Assembly: GCA_944470555.2 (NCBI GenBank) | Contig: OX104130.1 | Span: forward strand, 57,321,491-57,385,490 | DNA: 64,000 bases | DNA from: Heterobilharzia americana | Taxonomy: Eukaryota > Platyhelminthes > Trematoda > Strigeidida > Schistosomatidae | Direction: 5' to 3' | Part shown: one piece after another, positions 1 to 10,335 of the stretch | How the letters are laid out: each line of letters begins with the position of its first letter | Numbering within the stretch: position 1 is the stretch's first letter | Program-made: the position numbers and the translations under genes | Notes under the pieces: model-generated | Told to the model about the DNA's origin: nothing | Database searches by the model: none | The model's input: the letters and a program-made list of their open reading frames with translations, nothing else

Positions 1-230
1 TGTGAAGCGACAGATTGATTACCCAATCTTTGTTTATCGAATCCATATATGTAACGCAAATGGTTCATCCCACAGTCCTAATATTACGGCCATTCAGATG
101 AAAGAATGAAGAGCTGCTGGGTTATGAAAGTAGACTTGGAAATTTGTGTGATTACCGTGATCTGATTATGAGCAATAAATTGTGTTTGAAATGTCATCTA
201 TTAAATAATACTATATTAATGTGCATTAAA
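1..230. repeat. Left arm of a 230-bp inverted repeat
   Basis: This stretch matches the reverse complement of 6701-6930 with only scattered differences. It begins exactly at the window edge, so it may extend further left. The arms flank about 6.5 kb that includes retrotransposon E1. No transposase-like reading frame lies between them. It could be a terminal inverted repeat of a DNA transposon or two copies of a dispersed repeat. Confidence 0.75.
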
Positions 231-346
231 TCAAATAAACAATGTAAAATGGAATTATCCTCTGCAACATTGCCCAAGTTTTATGCTTATATGTCAAGTT
301 AAATCTACGCAGTCATGTGAGTGGTTGCATTTTGTTATATATCGAT

Positions 347-355
347 ATCATTTTT
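347..355. repeat. Target-site duplication of E1, left copy
   Basis: The 9-bp word atcattttt immediately precedes the element start and recurs at 3611-3619 just after the AAT-rich tail, as expected from target-primed reverse transcription. Confidence 0.65.
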
Positions 356-421
356 GAACCTCGCCTGGTTAACTAGTTTACTAGTTACTAGCCGGTCCTA
401 AGCCCGGGTAAACAGGGAAGG

Positions 422-1556
422 TTGGGCATAGGGCTAGCAACCCTACCCCGTAAAACAAATCTAACCGCTAAAGAAACTTCAAAGCACAAACAAAATATAA
501 AAAATGAAAACAAACTTATTCCCCGCTGGAATCGGAGAGGCGAAATGACGCCAGTTGGTGAAAGCCTTCGGGAAGCCAATTGGCCGATGTGTCTTCTCTC
601 GATGAAAGCGAAAGTAAACGTGGGGACATGGAATGTCCGCACGATGTTTGAACCCAGTAAGGCAGCCCAGATTGCAAGGGAGATGAGAAGGTATAACATC
701 GAAGTGCTTGGGATTTGCGAAAGCAGATGGAATGGGAGTGGACTCTCCAAACTGTCAACTGGAGAATCAATAATCTACTCCGATATTGTGACCCAGACGC
801 CAACCACGAGCACACTGAGGGAGTGGCTATCATGATGTCCCCAACAGCATCGAAGGCTCTCCCTCATGCAGTGGGAACCAATCTCCTCTTGCAGGATCAT
901 GACATCAAGCTTCAACTCAAAATTAAGGAAGGTTACAATCATACAATGTTATGCACCCACAAATAATGCAGAGCAAGAGAAAAAGGAGGATTTCTACAGA
1001 CAACTTCAATCAACACTGGACAAGATGTCAGTTGGCGATATCAAAATTCTGATGGGCGACATGAATGCCAAACTGGGAGGGGACAACACAGGAAGAGAAC
1101 TAACCATGGGTCGAGAGGCGCTAGGTGAAATGAATGAGAATGGAGAATTGTTTGCAGAATTCTGTGCATTCAACGATTTGGTGATTGGAGGCAGTGTGTT
1201 CAGGCACAAAGATATCCACAAAGCGAGCGACATGGACTTCACCAGATGGACACACTAAAAATCAAATCGACTTTATCTCAATCTCAAGAAAATGGAGACG
1301 CAGTCTACTTAACACAAGGTCAAGAAGAGGAGCAGATGTAGGTTCAGACCACTATCTAGTGCAAGGAACCTTCCAAATCAAGTTGAAAGCCTTCAAGGAA
1401 GCTGGTGATAGACCTCAATTCAAGTACAACACTCGGAAACTGAAGGATGAAACTACAAAGGAGATCTTCAAAGCAGCCATCAAGACAAAATGGGAGACAT
1501 CGAGGGACATCCCTGAAGAAACCTGTGTGGAAGAACACAGGAAGAGCACTCTTTGA
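422..1556 (+). pseudogene. E1 APE-type endonuclease domain, frameshifted
   Basis: This domain nicks target DNA to prime reverse transcription. Visible motifs in order are TWNVRT, ICESRWNG (catalytic Glu), YAPTNNA, MGDMNAKLG (Asp and Asn), NQIDFIS and SDHYLV (Asp-His). The reading leaves its frame near 815, where E6 has four extra bases, and returns near 863 through an extra c. It shifts again near 1250, where five bases of a cacta repeat present in E3 are missing. The frame ends at a TGA at 1554-1556, just after an insertion of about 5 bp that group 1 copies share relative to group 2. Confidence 0.85.
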
Positions 1557-1664
1557 AAGCTAGGTGGAAAGAAACCTGCACAACAGTATTAGGAAGGAAG
1601 AAGAATCAAGACAAGGAATGGATCTCGACGGATACCCGGAAGCTGATAGAGCAGGGAGAGGAGG

Positions 1665-2904
1665 ATGGTGAAGCAGAAGATAAACCAGTGCAAGGATGCT
1701 CAACGACAAGAGGAACTGAGCACAATGTATAAAGCACTGGACAAAGAAGTGAAGAAGAGTGCACGCAAAGACAAAAGACACTTCTACGACACACTGGCAA
1801 GTGAAGCAGAACAGGCTGCAGGTAAGAGAGACCTGACGACATTGTATCAAATAACCAGGTTGCTATCAGGGAAGAGACCAACACAGATGAAACCAATAAA
1901 AGATGAAGAAGGAAATTTAATTACAAAAGAAGAGAAACAGAGGAAACAATGGGCCGACCACTTCAAGAAGCTCTTGAATCGACCACACCACCACCTGCAC
2001 TTCGTCCAGAAATACCACCTGCAGCCCAGCCGCTGAATTACAAGTGAACATAAATCCCCCAACGAAAATGGAAGTCGTGAACGCCATAAAGCTACTGAAA
2101 TGCGGGAAAGCAGCAGGACCAGATGGAATCCCACCAGAAGCACTGAGAACAGATGCAGAGACAACAGCGGACATGCTCACACCACTATTGCAGAAGGTGT
2201 GGAAGGAAGAGAAGGTACCTGCCCATTGATTGGAAGAAGGGTTACCTTGTCAAACTGCCGAAGAAGGGAGACCTCAGTGCTTGCAAGAACTGGCGTGGAA
2301 TCACTCTCCTGTCCACCCCAAGTAAAATATTAAGCCGCATCATCCTGGAGAGGCTAAGGGATGCACTGGATTCAAAACTACGACCGGAACAGGCAGGCTT
2401 CAGGAAGTACAAATCATGTGCTGACCAAATTGCAACACTTCGTATCATCATAGAACAGAGCGTAGAATGGCAATCAGCTCTCTGCCTCAACTTCATCGAC
2501 TTTGAGAAGGCCTTTGACAGCGTCGACCGAGAAGTAATTTGGAAACTGCTTCAATACTACGGAGTACCGCAAACCTTTATCCGCCTCATTCAACAACTAT
2601 ATGAAGATGCCACATGCCAAGTAATTCACAATGGGAAGCTCAGTGATGCCTTTGAAGTGAAGAGACAGGAGTGAAACAAGGTTGCCCACTACCACCCATG
2701 ATATTCCTGATAGTGGTGGACTGGATCATGCAGCAAACAGTAGGCAGCGAGAAGAGGGGGATACACTGGACGACGGAAAAGAACCTAGAAGACTTGGATT
2801 TCGCCGATGACTTATGCCTAATGTCACATAAACTTGAAGATCTGCAGGCAAAAACTAACAAGTTGACAGAAGAGGCGAGGCAGCGAAGACGGGACTTCAG
2901 GTGA
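1665..2904 (+). pseudogene. E1 reverse transcriptase domain, frameshifted
   Basis: The fragments together cover a non-LTR reverse transcriptase. A lysine-rich linker runs from 1665 to 2036. CGKAAGPDGIPPEAL is at about 2100-2145. NWRGITLL and EQAGFRKYKSC follow at about 2290-2420. Motif A is FIDFEKAFDSVDRE near 2490-2530, motif B is KQGCPL near 2672-2690, and motif C is DFADDLCLMSH near 2798-2830. Frame changes occur near 2036, 2229 and 2660. The last is a 2-bp excess just before motif B, giving VKRQE and a stop where VKTGVKQG is expected. All catalytic Asp residues are present, but no single frame links them. Confidence 0.88.
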
Positions 2905-3605
2905 ATATAGAGAAGACAGAAGTGATGAAGATACCGCAGCACCACCATCAACAACAACAACAACAAACTCCAATCACCGTCAACGGGAGAAACTTAAAGG
3001 AAGTAACCTCCTTCACTTATCTAGGAAGCATTGTTTCAACTACAGGCGGGACGGACGAGGACGTCAAAGTCAGAATCGGAAAAGCAAGACAGGTGTTCAT
3101 TAGCCTGAAACCAGTGTGGAGATCTTCTGCACTCAGCATCTGGAACAAGATACGGATTTTCAACACCAACGTCAAGTCAGTGCTCTTGTATGGCTCAGAG
3201 ACTTGGCGCGTCACGAAAGGCATTTCCAATAAACTACAGACATTCATCAACAACTGCTTACGCTCGCTGCTGAAGATCAGATGGCCAGAAAAAATAAGCA
3301 ACAAGGAACTCTGGGAACGAACCAACCAAGAAGCTATCACGCAACAAATATGCAGGAGGAAGTGGAGATGGATTGGCCATGCACTGAGAAGGCCGACTGA
3401 GGACATCACGCGTCAGGCCCTCGAGTGGAATCCCCATGGGAAGCGACGAGTTGGACGTCCGAGGGTGACATGGAGGAGGTCATGCGAGGAGGAAATGAGA
3501 GCTTCTGGGCTGTCGTGGAACCAGGTTCAAAAGATCTCAGAGAACAGAGGTCACTGGAGGCGTGCTACTGAAGCCCTATGTCCCACTAGGAACCCAAGGG
3601 ACTAA
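2901..3605 (+). pseudogene. E1 C-terminal region of the RTE polyprotein
   Basis: This 234-codon open stretch is the intact C-terminal third of the polyprotein. It starts with NIEKTEVMKIP, has a short His/Gln run coded by CAA repeats (about 2942-2966), then VTSFTYLGSIVS, VLLYGSETWR, RRKWRWIGHALR and GRPRVTWRR, the conserved thumb and tail blocks of RTE elements. It ends next to the AAT tail. It is detached from the RT core by a frame change at about 2900. Confidence 0.85.
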
Positions 3606-3610
3606 TAATA

Positions 3611-3619
3611 ATCATTTTT
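3611..3619. repeat. Target-site duplication of E1, right copy
   Basis: This is the second copy of atcattttt, directly after the AAT tail of E1. It pairs with 347-355. Confidence 0.65.
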
Positions 3620-6388
3620 TATCCCTCTTCAACTTACTTCTTATAACTTCACTTACCTCAATAATATCTGATCCTCTGAAGTTGCGGTATATATCTTCAG
3701 TTGCCCGTAAATTAGTCAGCTACAAGCACTTCAGAAATCTTTTCATGCTTCTAATCCTTTCATTGGAGATATTGTGATTTGTAGCAATTTTACTTACTAA
3801 TATGCTTTTAGCTACCATGTTTTCATTGTTAATTATGTGATTTTTATTTCTATATCCCCTCTACAACTCATCGGTTAACGGGACTTCATTTCATCTCCTT
3901 AGTTTTTTCTTCACAAAGAAATACAGATGCACTATATCTGTGCAATAATTACTGGTGTGATAAGTCCTGCATTTATTCAACAAAGAATGTTGAGTGAAAC
4001 TGGCCTAATCGTTCAGTTGTAACATTTCTGTATAATTCTGATATTTGACTTAATAGCCTATAGGACAATACTTCGGTATTGGAGGAGATAGGTGGTACAT
4101 TTGAGTCGTTGTAATAACAGTGATATGAACGCATGTACAACAATGCGACGAGTTCCAGGTTGAATGATGCACTGTTTCAGTATTCCGCTATTAACCAGTC
4201 CCAAGAAAATAGTATTATACAAGTATTCTTATAATAGACTAAATAAATTTAAAACCTCATTGGGATTAAAACAGGTTTAAAGGTATTCTTTACTTATGCA
4301 TTACTTTCCCTTTACTAAATGGATCTGATACTGTGAGAAAAGTACTGTATCTGTTTCTGAATAAAGAATAAACATTTTAAACCATAATAATTTGAAGAAT
4401 CATGTTATCTACTTCTCTGAAAACACCTAACACTCAATACCACAGTTAAGTTAATTTATCATTTGTTTCTTTCCTGTTGTCAAAGATGTTGCTACAACAG
4501 TTTCACATCTGAGATAGAGTGTTAAGTTGCCGATACACCATTTTGATAATTGTCGACAAGCATGAAACTTAGTTCTTGGACTTCCTGACAGTTGCCTCAA
4601 ACAAGTATTGTGTAATCACTATCGTCATTATTCCTATTAAAATAGCAAGTAAATACAACAATAAATCTTTGCAAGTATATGTGATATGCAACATTAAGGT
4701 GAATTCTGTGTTTTACAGTGCTCTTTGAAACAACTATGGCGGGCATTAAATTTGATTTGACGTTGTTCAGTAGACAGAAATTTGTGTTGATTCCATTTAG
4801 ACAATAACGGATTATCGTAAGATGGAACACGTTGATTTATTCAAGATAACTTGTAGACAACATGAGTCAAATAGTCATACTATTTAGTAAAGAAGTCCCG
4901 AAAACGGAAGGAAACAATAGAAATAAGCAATTACTTTAGCTGATTGGAACCCCGTTTGATCAGGAAAGGTGTTCTGTTTTTATGACTTGTAAGCTAATAC
5001 TCAAGAGGCGCCTTGTGATGGATGCCAGTATGATATGTAAATACTCCTAATTAATTCCTTTTGGTTATGAAATTTCAAAACTTAATTTCTCTATGATTTT
5101 TGAAATGACGGTAGTCCACTTCGAGTTTAAAGAGGAACAGTAACACAAATGCAGATAAATTCAGCTGACAATTAGCAAAGGAGGAAAAAACGCAAGTATC
5201 TAGAGTTCCGCTACCATGCACCCACTAAACAAACGATCATGAAATTGCCTATCATCTCTCATTCTGCGATAAATTTTAGCTCATGAGAAGTATTTGGTAA
5301 GTTCAATGGTGTATTCTCACTACTGATAACTAGATATCTGTTAAGATGACTGATTCCAACACTTATTAAACCGGTGAAACAAAGATGACTGCATATAATA
5401 TACTATCGACAAACCACTTATGCCTATAACTTGTTTAGATTTATTTGCATACACATGATCAGATCTAAGAAATCCACAAGATGGAGCAGGCTTCTTGTGA
5501 TTGACCGATTTCGCCTCTATTCTTCCTTATCTCATCTTCAATAGTAGTATCGTATGTCTTTTCAGTTTATTTTATTAAGGTCCGATTATCCCCATGTGAT
5601 TACTGAAAAGCAAATTCAACGTCTATCACCTAAAATGTTAACTAGACTAAAAACCTACTATGTCTACTGCCTGTTTAACATGTAACAGTTGTTAATAATG
5701 AAGCCTGAATATGCACTTTATTTCATTTTGAGAACCAAATTTACCAGTCTTTCTTGAATCTACCTTTCTTAAGAAACCAGCTATTATACAGTATGAAACA
5801 CTAAGTCATCACTTTCATCTAATTTATATCAAGTCATTTGTTTAGCTTACGTTCGATTAAATTATAATACGTAACGAAATGCTACACCAGAACACCATAG
5901 GACAAAATCAGCATGAAATAATGAATTCTGAGTTGAATAAACTGACCCCATTTTTAAACATAACATTATTAAATGTTTAAGTAATAATTTGATATTACTG
6001 ATGTTAGAGTATAATTAAGCTCTTCACAGTTTAGAGGTTATGTAGTCCTGATTATATTTGCCTGATATTAAAAAGACTACATTTGAGACAAATATGAATG
6101 ACATTTAATATAAGGCCCATTAAGTGGTTCGGATTAATTAAACTACCTATAAAAGTTCAAATGAGTTTCCTTACATAGATCCAGTTGCCACTTTTATATG
6201 TCTTTACCACTAACCTGATATAACGTGAGTCTTAAATGTGTGCGGACTACTGTATATGAGGATGCTTGTACAAATACCTTCAGATTCCACCCTTGCTGGT
6301 CGTTCAGTTCCTCCGTAATGAAAAAGACGGTAACATAACAGGTCTATTTACAACGTCAGTGACAACAATATATATACGGACTACAAGG

Positions 6389-6389
<1 letters not shown>
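3620..6389. other. AT-rich intergenic DNA
   Basis: No reading frame of coding character, RNA gene or recognisable repeat was found on either strand. The longest open stretch, 4597-4830 on the minus strand (77 codons), has no recognisable motif. Confidence 0.6.

Positions 6390-6478
<89 letters not shown>
6390..6478. repeat. (TA)n microsatellite, about 44 units
   Basis: This is an uninterrupted TA dinucleotide run of about 89 bp. It produces artefactual Ile-Tyr reading frames. Confidence 0.98.
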
Positions 6479-6481
<3 letters not shown>

Positions 6482-6700
6482 GATTGCCTAGGCTATTTCC
6501 CGGCCTACTAGATATAAATTCTTTTGGAGATATAAAAGCTAAACGCTGTTAGAAGGTTTCTCAAAACAAGATGGCCAATATCTCAGCACACCAATGACGT
6601 AAAACAATACTATCACAGCAGCGACTCACGTTCGACTGTGGAATCGTTTGTCATGTTTGGCAGCAGTATTTATAATTCCATATTTTGTTAGTCTTTCTCA

Positions 6701-6930
6701 TTTAACACACATTAATATAGTATTATTTAATAGATGACATTTCAAACACAATTTATTGCTCATAATCAGATCACGGTAATCACACAAATTTCCAAGTCTA
6801 CTTTCATAACCCAGCAGCTCTTCATTCTTTCATCTGAATGACAGTAATATTTGGACTGTGGGATGAACCATTTGCGTTACATGTGTGGATTCGATGAACA
6901 AAGATTGGGTAATCAATCTGTCGCTTCACA
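6701..6930. repeat. Right arm of the 230-bp inverted repeat
   Basis: This is the reverse complement of 1-230. Matching is clear from cacattaatatag at 6708 to the gtcgcttcaca end at 6930 and becomes imperfect at the inner edge (6701-6707). Confidence 0.75.
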
Positions 6931-6995
6931 TGGCTATCCAATTCTATTTCGGAACCGTCTCTCTATCCTACCTGATATACATAGTGATTGTGAGT

Positions 6996-7030
6996 CATAG
7001 CATAGCATAGCATAGCATAGCATAGCGTAG
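6996..7030. repeat. (ATAGC)n pentanucleotide repeat
   Basis: About seven tandem catag units occur here, the last one altered. Confidence 0.95.
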
Positions 7031-8160
7031 GAAAGCATATGATGGAGAGGGATGGCTGAGATTTTCTCCGGGTTAACTATTTTCTAAGGGCCTGTTATTG
7101 TATAATTCCTAGACTTTTGTGTTCCAAAATCCTGACTAACGTTGATTGATTACTGTGACGTATGCACCTATCAAGTAGGTAGATCAACCTAGTGGTAAAG
7201 CTTGACGATCATCTACGCCGTCAGGTTGTCATGGGTAAATACGTGTAGAGTCTTCGCATATGGTTTTATAAGCTTTCTTCTTTCCTTAGAAAATGTTTGC
7301 TTTCACAGTTTGACTAAGACTTTAAATCTTTCTCAAATGTCCATAAAGAAAGGTTTTGTCTATATGCATTATCGACTTTCCTACCAGTATAAGAATTGTA
7401 ACTGTTTGCAAGAAAGAATACTGTGCTCCACTCATCCAGTGTTCTGTTTCTGGTTGCCTCCATCTGCATTCTGTGCTAATCGAATGTTTTGAAAACTTGG
7501 GAGGTAGTCCCCTTCTTTCTAAACATATAGGCATCCATTCAGTCACTCTATTTATCAACGTGTTCCATTCGTGTCACTCCATCATTATTTTTGCATTGTT
7601 GAGACAGAAAATTATGATCTACTAGACTAAAACACTGATTCTAAGCAATTCTGCATGCGAATTGTTTTTGTCTATTGTCATTACTGCTGCATTCATTTTA
7701 TCCTTATTTTCTACTACTTCCCTTTAATATATATTTGTCGTTGCAAGTTACGAATATTTGTTGTTTTTACTATTCTTGATTCACCATGTACGTAACTGTT
7801 TGCTTGGTTTGTATCATCTTACTATTTACCCAATCAATTCCTCAAATAAATTAACTTAAAGTCTTAGCGAGCAGCTAATGATGATCTCTAAACTAGTGGT
7901 TCGATGAAAACTTAGTCACCGATATGTCTGTACATTTTCTACTTACTCTTTTTACCATTGAAAATGTGCACTGTTGTGGAGAAGGAACTTAGAGAGAAGC
8001 AGTTACCCAGCACTCTTAGGTTCTCAGCAGTAAGTACTACAGATGATGCCAGTTCCGGGTGAAGAAGTATACTCATAAATGTTCAAAATATTTCAGTCAG
8101 TTTTTATTGTAAAACACTTATGTTTCAGATTTTATATTACTGATGGATAGTGGCCAGTAG
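7031..8160. other. Intergenic DNA, nothing recognised
   Basis: Overlapping short open stretches exist at 7202-7625 on both strands (up to 96 codons). None shows a recognisable domain, and the coexistence of frames on both strands argues against coding. Confidence 0.5.
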
Positions 8161-8214
8161 TGGAATCCAGGACGTGCGTTTCGTCCTACTTGAGACTCTT
8201 CAGCTGGATGTGCC
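8161..8214 (-). ncRNA. Hammerhead ribozyme relic (Sm-alpha-like SINE fragment)
   Basis: On the minus strand the order is catccag, ctgaagag, a GTC-type stem II ending in aggac, gaaac, then gcacgtc and ctggattcc. This matches the schistosome hammerhead layout. Stem I pairs ATCCAG with CTGGAT. The conserved CUGAUGA core reads CUGAAGA, a change expected to reduce or abolish cleavage. No tRNA-like promoter part is evident upstream, so the unit looks 5'-truncated. Confidence 0.75.
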
Positions 8215-8644
8215 TGCCTCCCAGTGAGTGATGTCATTTTTACCACTTTTACCGTGATCATCTGAAACTGTAATTGACCCAATAGTAATACACCGCGTTA
8301 ACTGAAAACAAATATTTTTAACTCTTTGTACGTAGTATATAAGTAAACATGATAATTGAAGTAAAATACAGATTTTATTAGATTATGAGTCCGGAAGACG
8401 GGTTGGTGAGGTGCGAGGCTGTTGACTCAAATATTGTTACACTTCACCTTTTCTTCTCATTCACTCATCACCCCCACAAATTCAAAATGAGATTCGGTTT
8501 GTTACATCATTGTTATGCAGCGGTAGAGTTCAGTATTCCTAAAAATGAATATGTTTGGCTTAGTTAAACACGCTGAGTGTTTTGAAAGATATTCAGTAAC
8601 TTAAGAATTCTTTACTCATGGTTAATAATTACTTTTTTAATCCC

Positions 8645-8810
8645 TTTTAATACCTACGATAGACGTGGTTTGTCAGATTTGAAATGATACTTAGTGATGA
8701 TTAAGGGTGAAATGAAAGTTTGGGCGACAGTAGGGCTCGAACCAGAGGTTACAAGGTTCCTAGCTCGGTGTTCTACCACCTGAGCTACGAGACACGGTTA
8801 CCGACCAGAT
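8645..8810 (-). mobile_element. tRNA-derived SINE (type C)
   Basis: On the minus strand an A-box-like tagctcaggtgg lies at 8776-8787 and a B-box-like ggttcgagccc near 8733-8743, followed by a tail (gcccaaactttcatttcaccc) also present in the SINE at 21185-21330. The anticodon arm does not fold convincingly and the sequence runs on past the tRNA length, so it is read as a SINE rather than a working tRNA gene. Confidence 0.6.
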
Positions 8811-10163
8811 GAATGTGTTGTACAACGTCGTTTGTAAACGATTTCTTTAAATCACTTATATTTACTCTCTAGACAAATATTTGGTGTGTATATTAGACAG
8901 AGTTTTGATTTTTCGATAAAGGAATGACTTTTTATGGAAGTTTGACTGATGTGGTTTACAAGCATCACCATTTTAAACCTGATTGATTTTAAAACACAAC
9001 TTCACATGAGATGTACTTTTCGAAATGTAAAGGTGTACAGAACAAAATATGTAGGCTGTTACTGAGGCACTTAGAGAAGATATGAGTGATTAGTTGTAAG
9101 CTCAAGGTCATATACTACTCGTTGACTGTCTATCTCAGTAACTCTAAAGTCCAACTTAACAACCAGTGAGATCAGTAATTACGTTTCTGCTTTCAATGTA
9201 AAACTGCCTTTCTTGCCGAAATGTAGAAATCTTACTGTTTATTTTAGTAGTTGCTAGGTCAACTTTTATAGTCATTCATGTTTCTCAGCTTACTTAACTA
9301 TCATCCTAGATTAGTGAGGGTACAATAGATTGATGTGAGTTTCAGGCTGACACATGGACTTACTGAAAATACAGCTCGAACACCTGCTAAACGGTGTTAG
9401 ACAGCATGCTAATATTCAGCTTTAACGAATCGCAAAATAATTCACGTTTTCATTCAGCTTCCACTTCATTATACTCAGCTTTATCAGATTTACTTTTTAT
9501 CTACTATTTTCATTTCTGTGAGACTATTCAGGAACTGATCCTGATTTTACCCTCATTTCCATGTAAATGAGATTCGTTTGTTAACTGGATGAAATACAGC
9601 CACCAATCTGATATCCAGCTTGCTGTTTTATTTCACTGACAGAAATTCAGCCAATGGATAGACGACTATTAATGAACAACTTCTGAGGATTATAAAATCC
9701 CTGGACTGCTGACTGAGACTAGATTATTCATATCTCAAATAATGAAAAGTTGCCACCACCGTTAAACAATTGTCATCCTACAAAGATCATAATCAGCTTC
9801 TTGCATTTTCGATTCAGCTACACAGAGATATTTCCAGTTAGGCACAAAGAAAAAAATTGACAGGAAGTTGAATCAGAATTCTAAGTCCATGACGAGAATG
9901 ACACTGTTAGATTTAGAGCAACTGTAATATCATCTGATGACAAACTGTTATCTACTTGACACAAAGCTGAAACAAGAAAGCGATCAAAAATCAGATACAG
10001 TGGTACATACTACTAAATGAAATGAATAATTTCAAACCCCTGAGGTCAATCAGCAGACATGTCACGGGAATCTCGACACTAGACAACTATTCACTTCGTT
10101 TGAATCTGAGATAATAAAAAACTCTTTAATTGGGAGGTTTGTGGGAATTTATTAACAGTATGC
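8811..10163. other. AT-rich intergenic DNA
   Basis: Nothing recognisable was found here on either strand. Confidence 0.5.
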
Positions 10164-10335
10164 TGGTATTCATCGTAGACTGACATCATTTGGAAGATAA
10201 CTGAAAACCTGGGACAGCTGGACAGTATAAGACTCCTCGGCAGTGCATATCCATGACCCTGCACCTCCAAGTATCGAACCCACGACTTTCAGGCTCCACG
10301 GTGAGCATATAAGCAATTTCAGTGAGCCTTAAGAA
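10164..10335 (-). mobile_element. tRNA-derived SINE (type B)
   Basis: On the minus strand a B-box-like gtgggttcgat lies at about 10271-10283. Downstream are the family blocks gaggagtc, ccagctgtccc and atgatgtcagtc, then a gatgaatacc end. The same blocks occur at 18312, 21357, 35365 and 58607. The copy is diverged. No coding capacity is expected. Confidence 0.65.

Larger units (their letters stand above)
356..3610 (+). mobile_element. E1: near full-length RTE/SR2-like non-LTR retrotransposon
   Basis: E1 starts with the 5' terminus shared by E4 and E6 (aacctcgcctgg, then ACTAGTT-type repeats) and ends with a short AAT tail flanked by a 9-bp duplication. It encodes an APE endonuclease and then a reverse transcriptase, the domain order of the RTE clade. 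Its reading frame is broken by several small indels, so it is a recent but inactive copy. It is the only full-length copy here that keeps both the GDMN and SDH endonuclease motifs. Family membership rests on motif recognition; assignment to schistosome SR2 is an inference. Confidence 0.9.

Noticed and set aside
6266..6511. Frame with an Ile-Tyr repeat
   Set aside because: It is an artefact of the TA microsatellite. The similar frame at 60848-61198 has the same cause.
8700..8810. Possible tRNA gene with A and B boxes
   Set aside because: The anticodon arm does not pair, the flanks match another SINE copy, and the repeat continues past the tRNA length.
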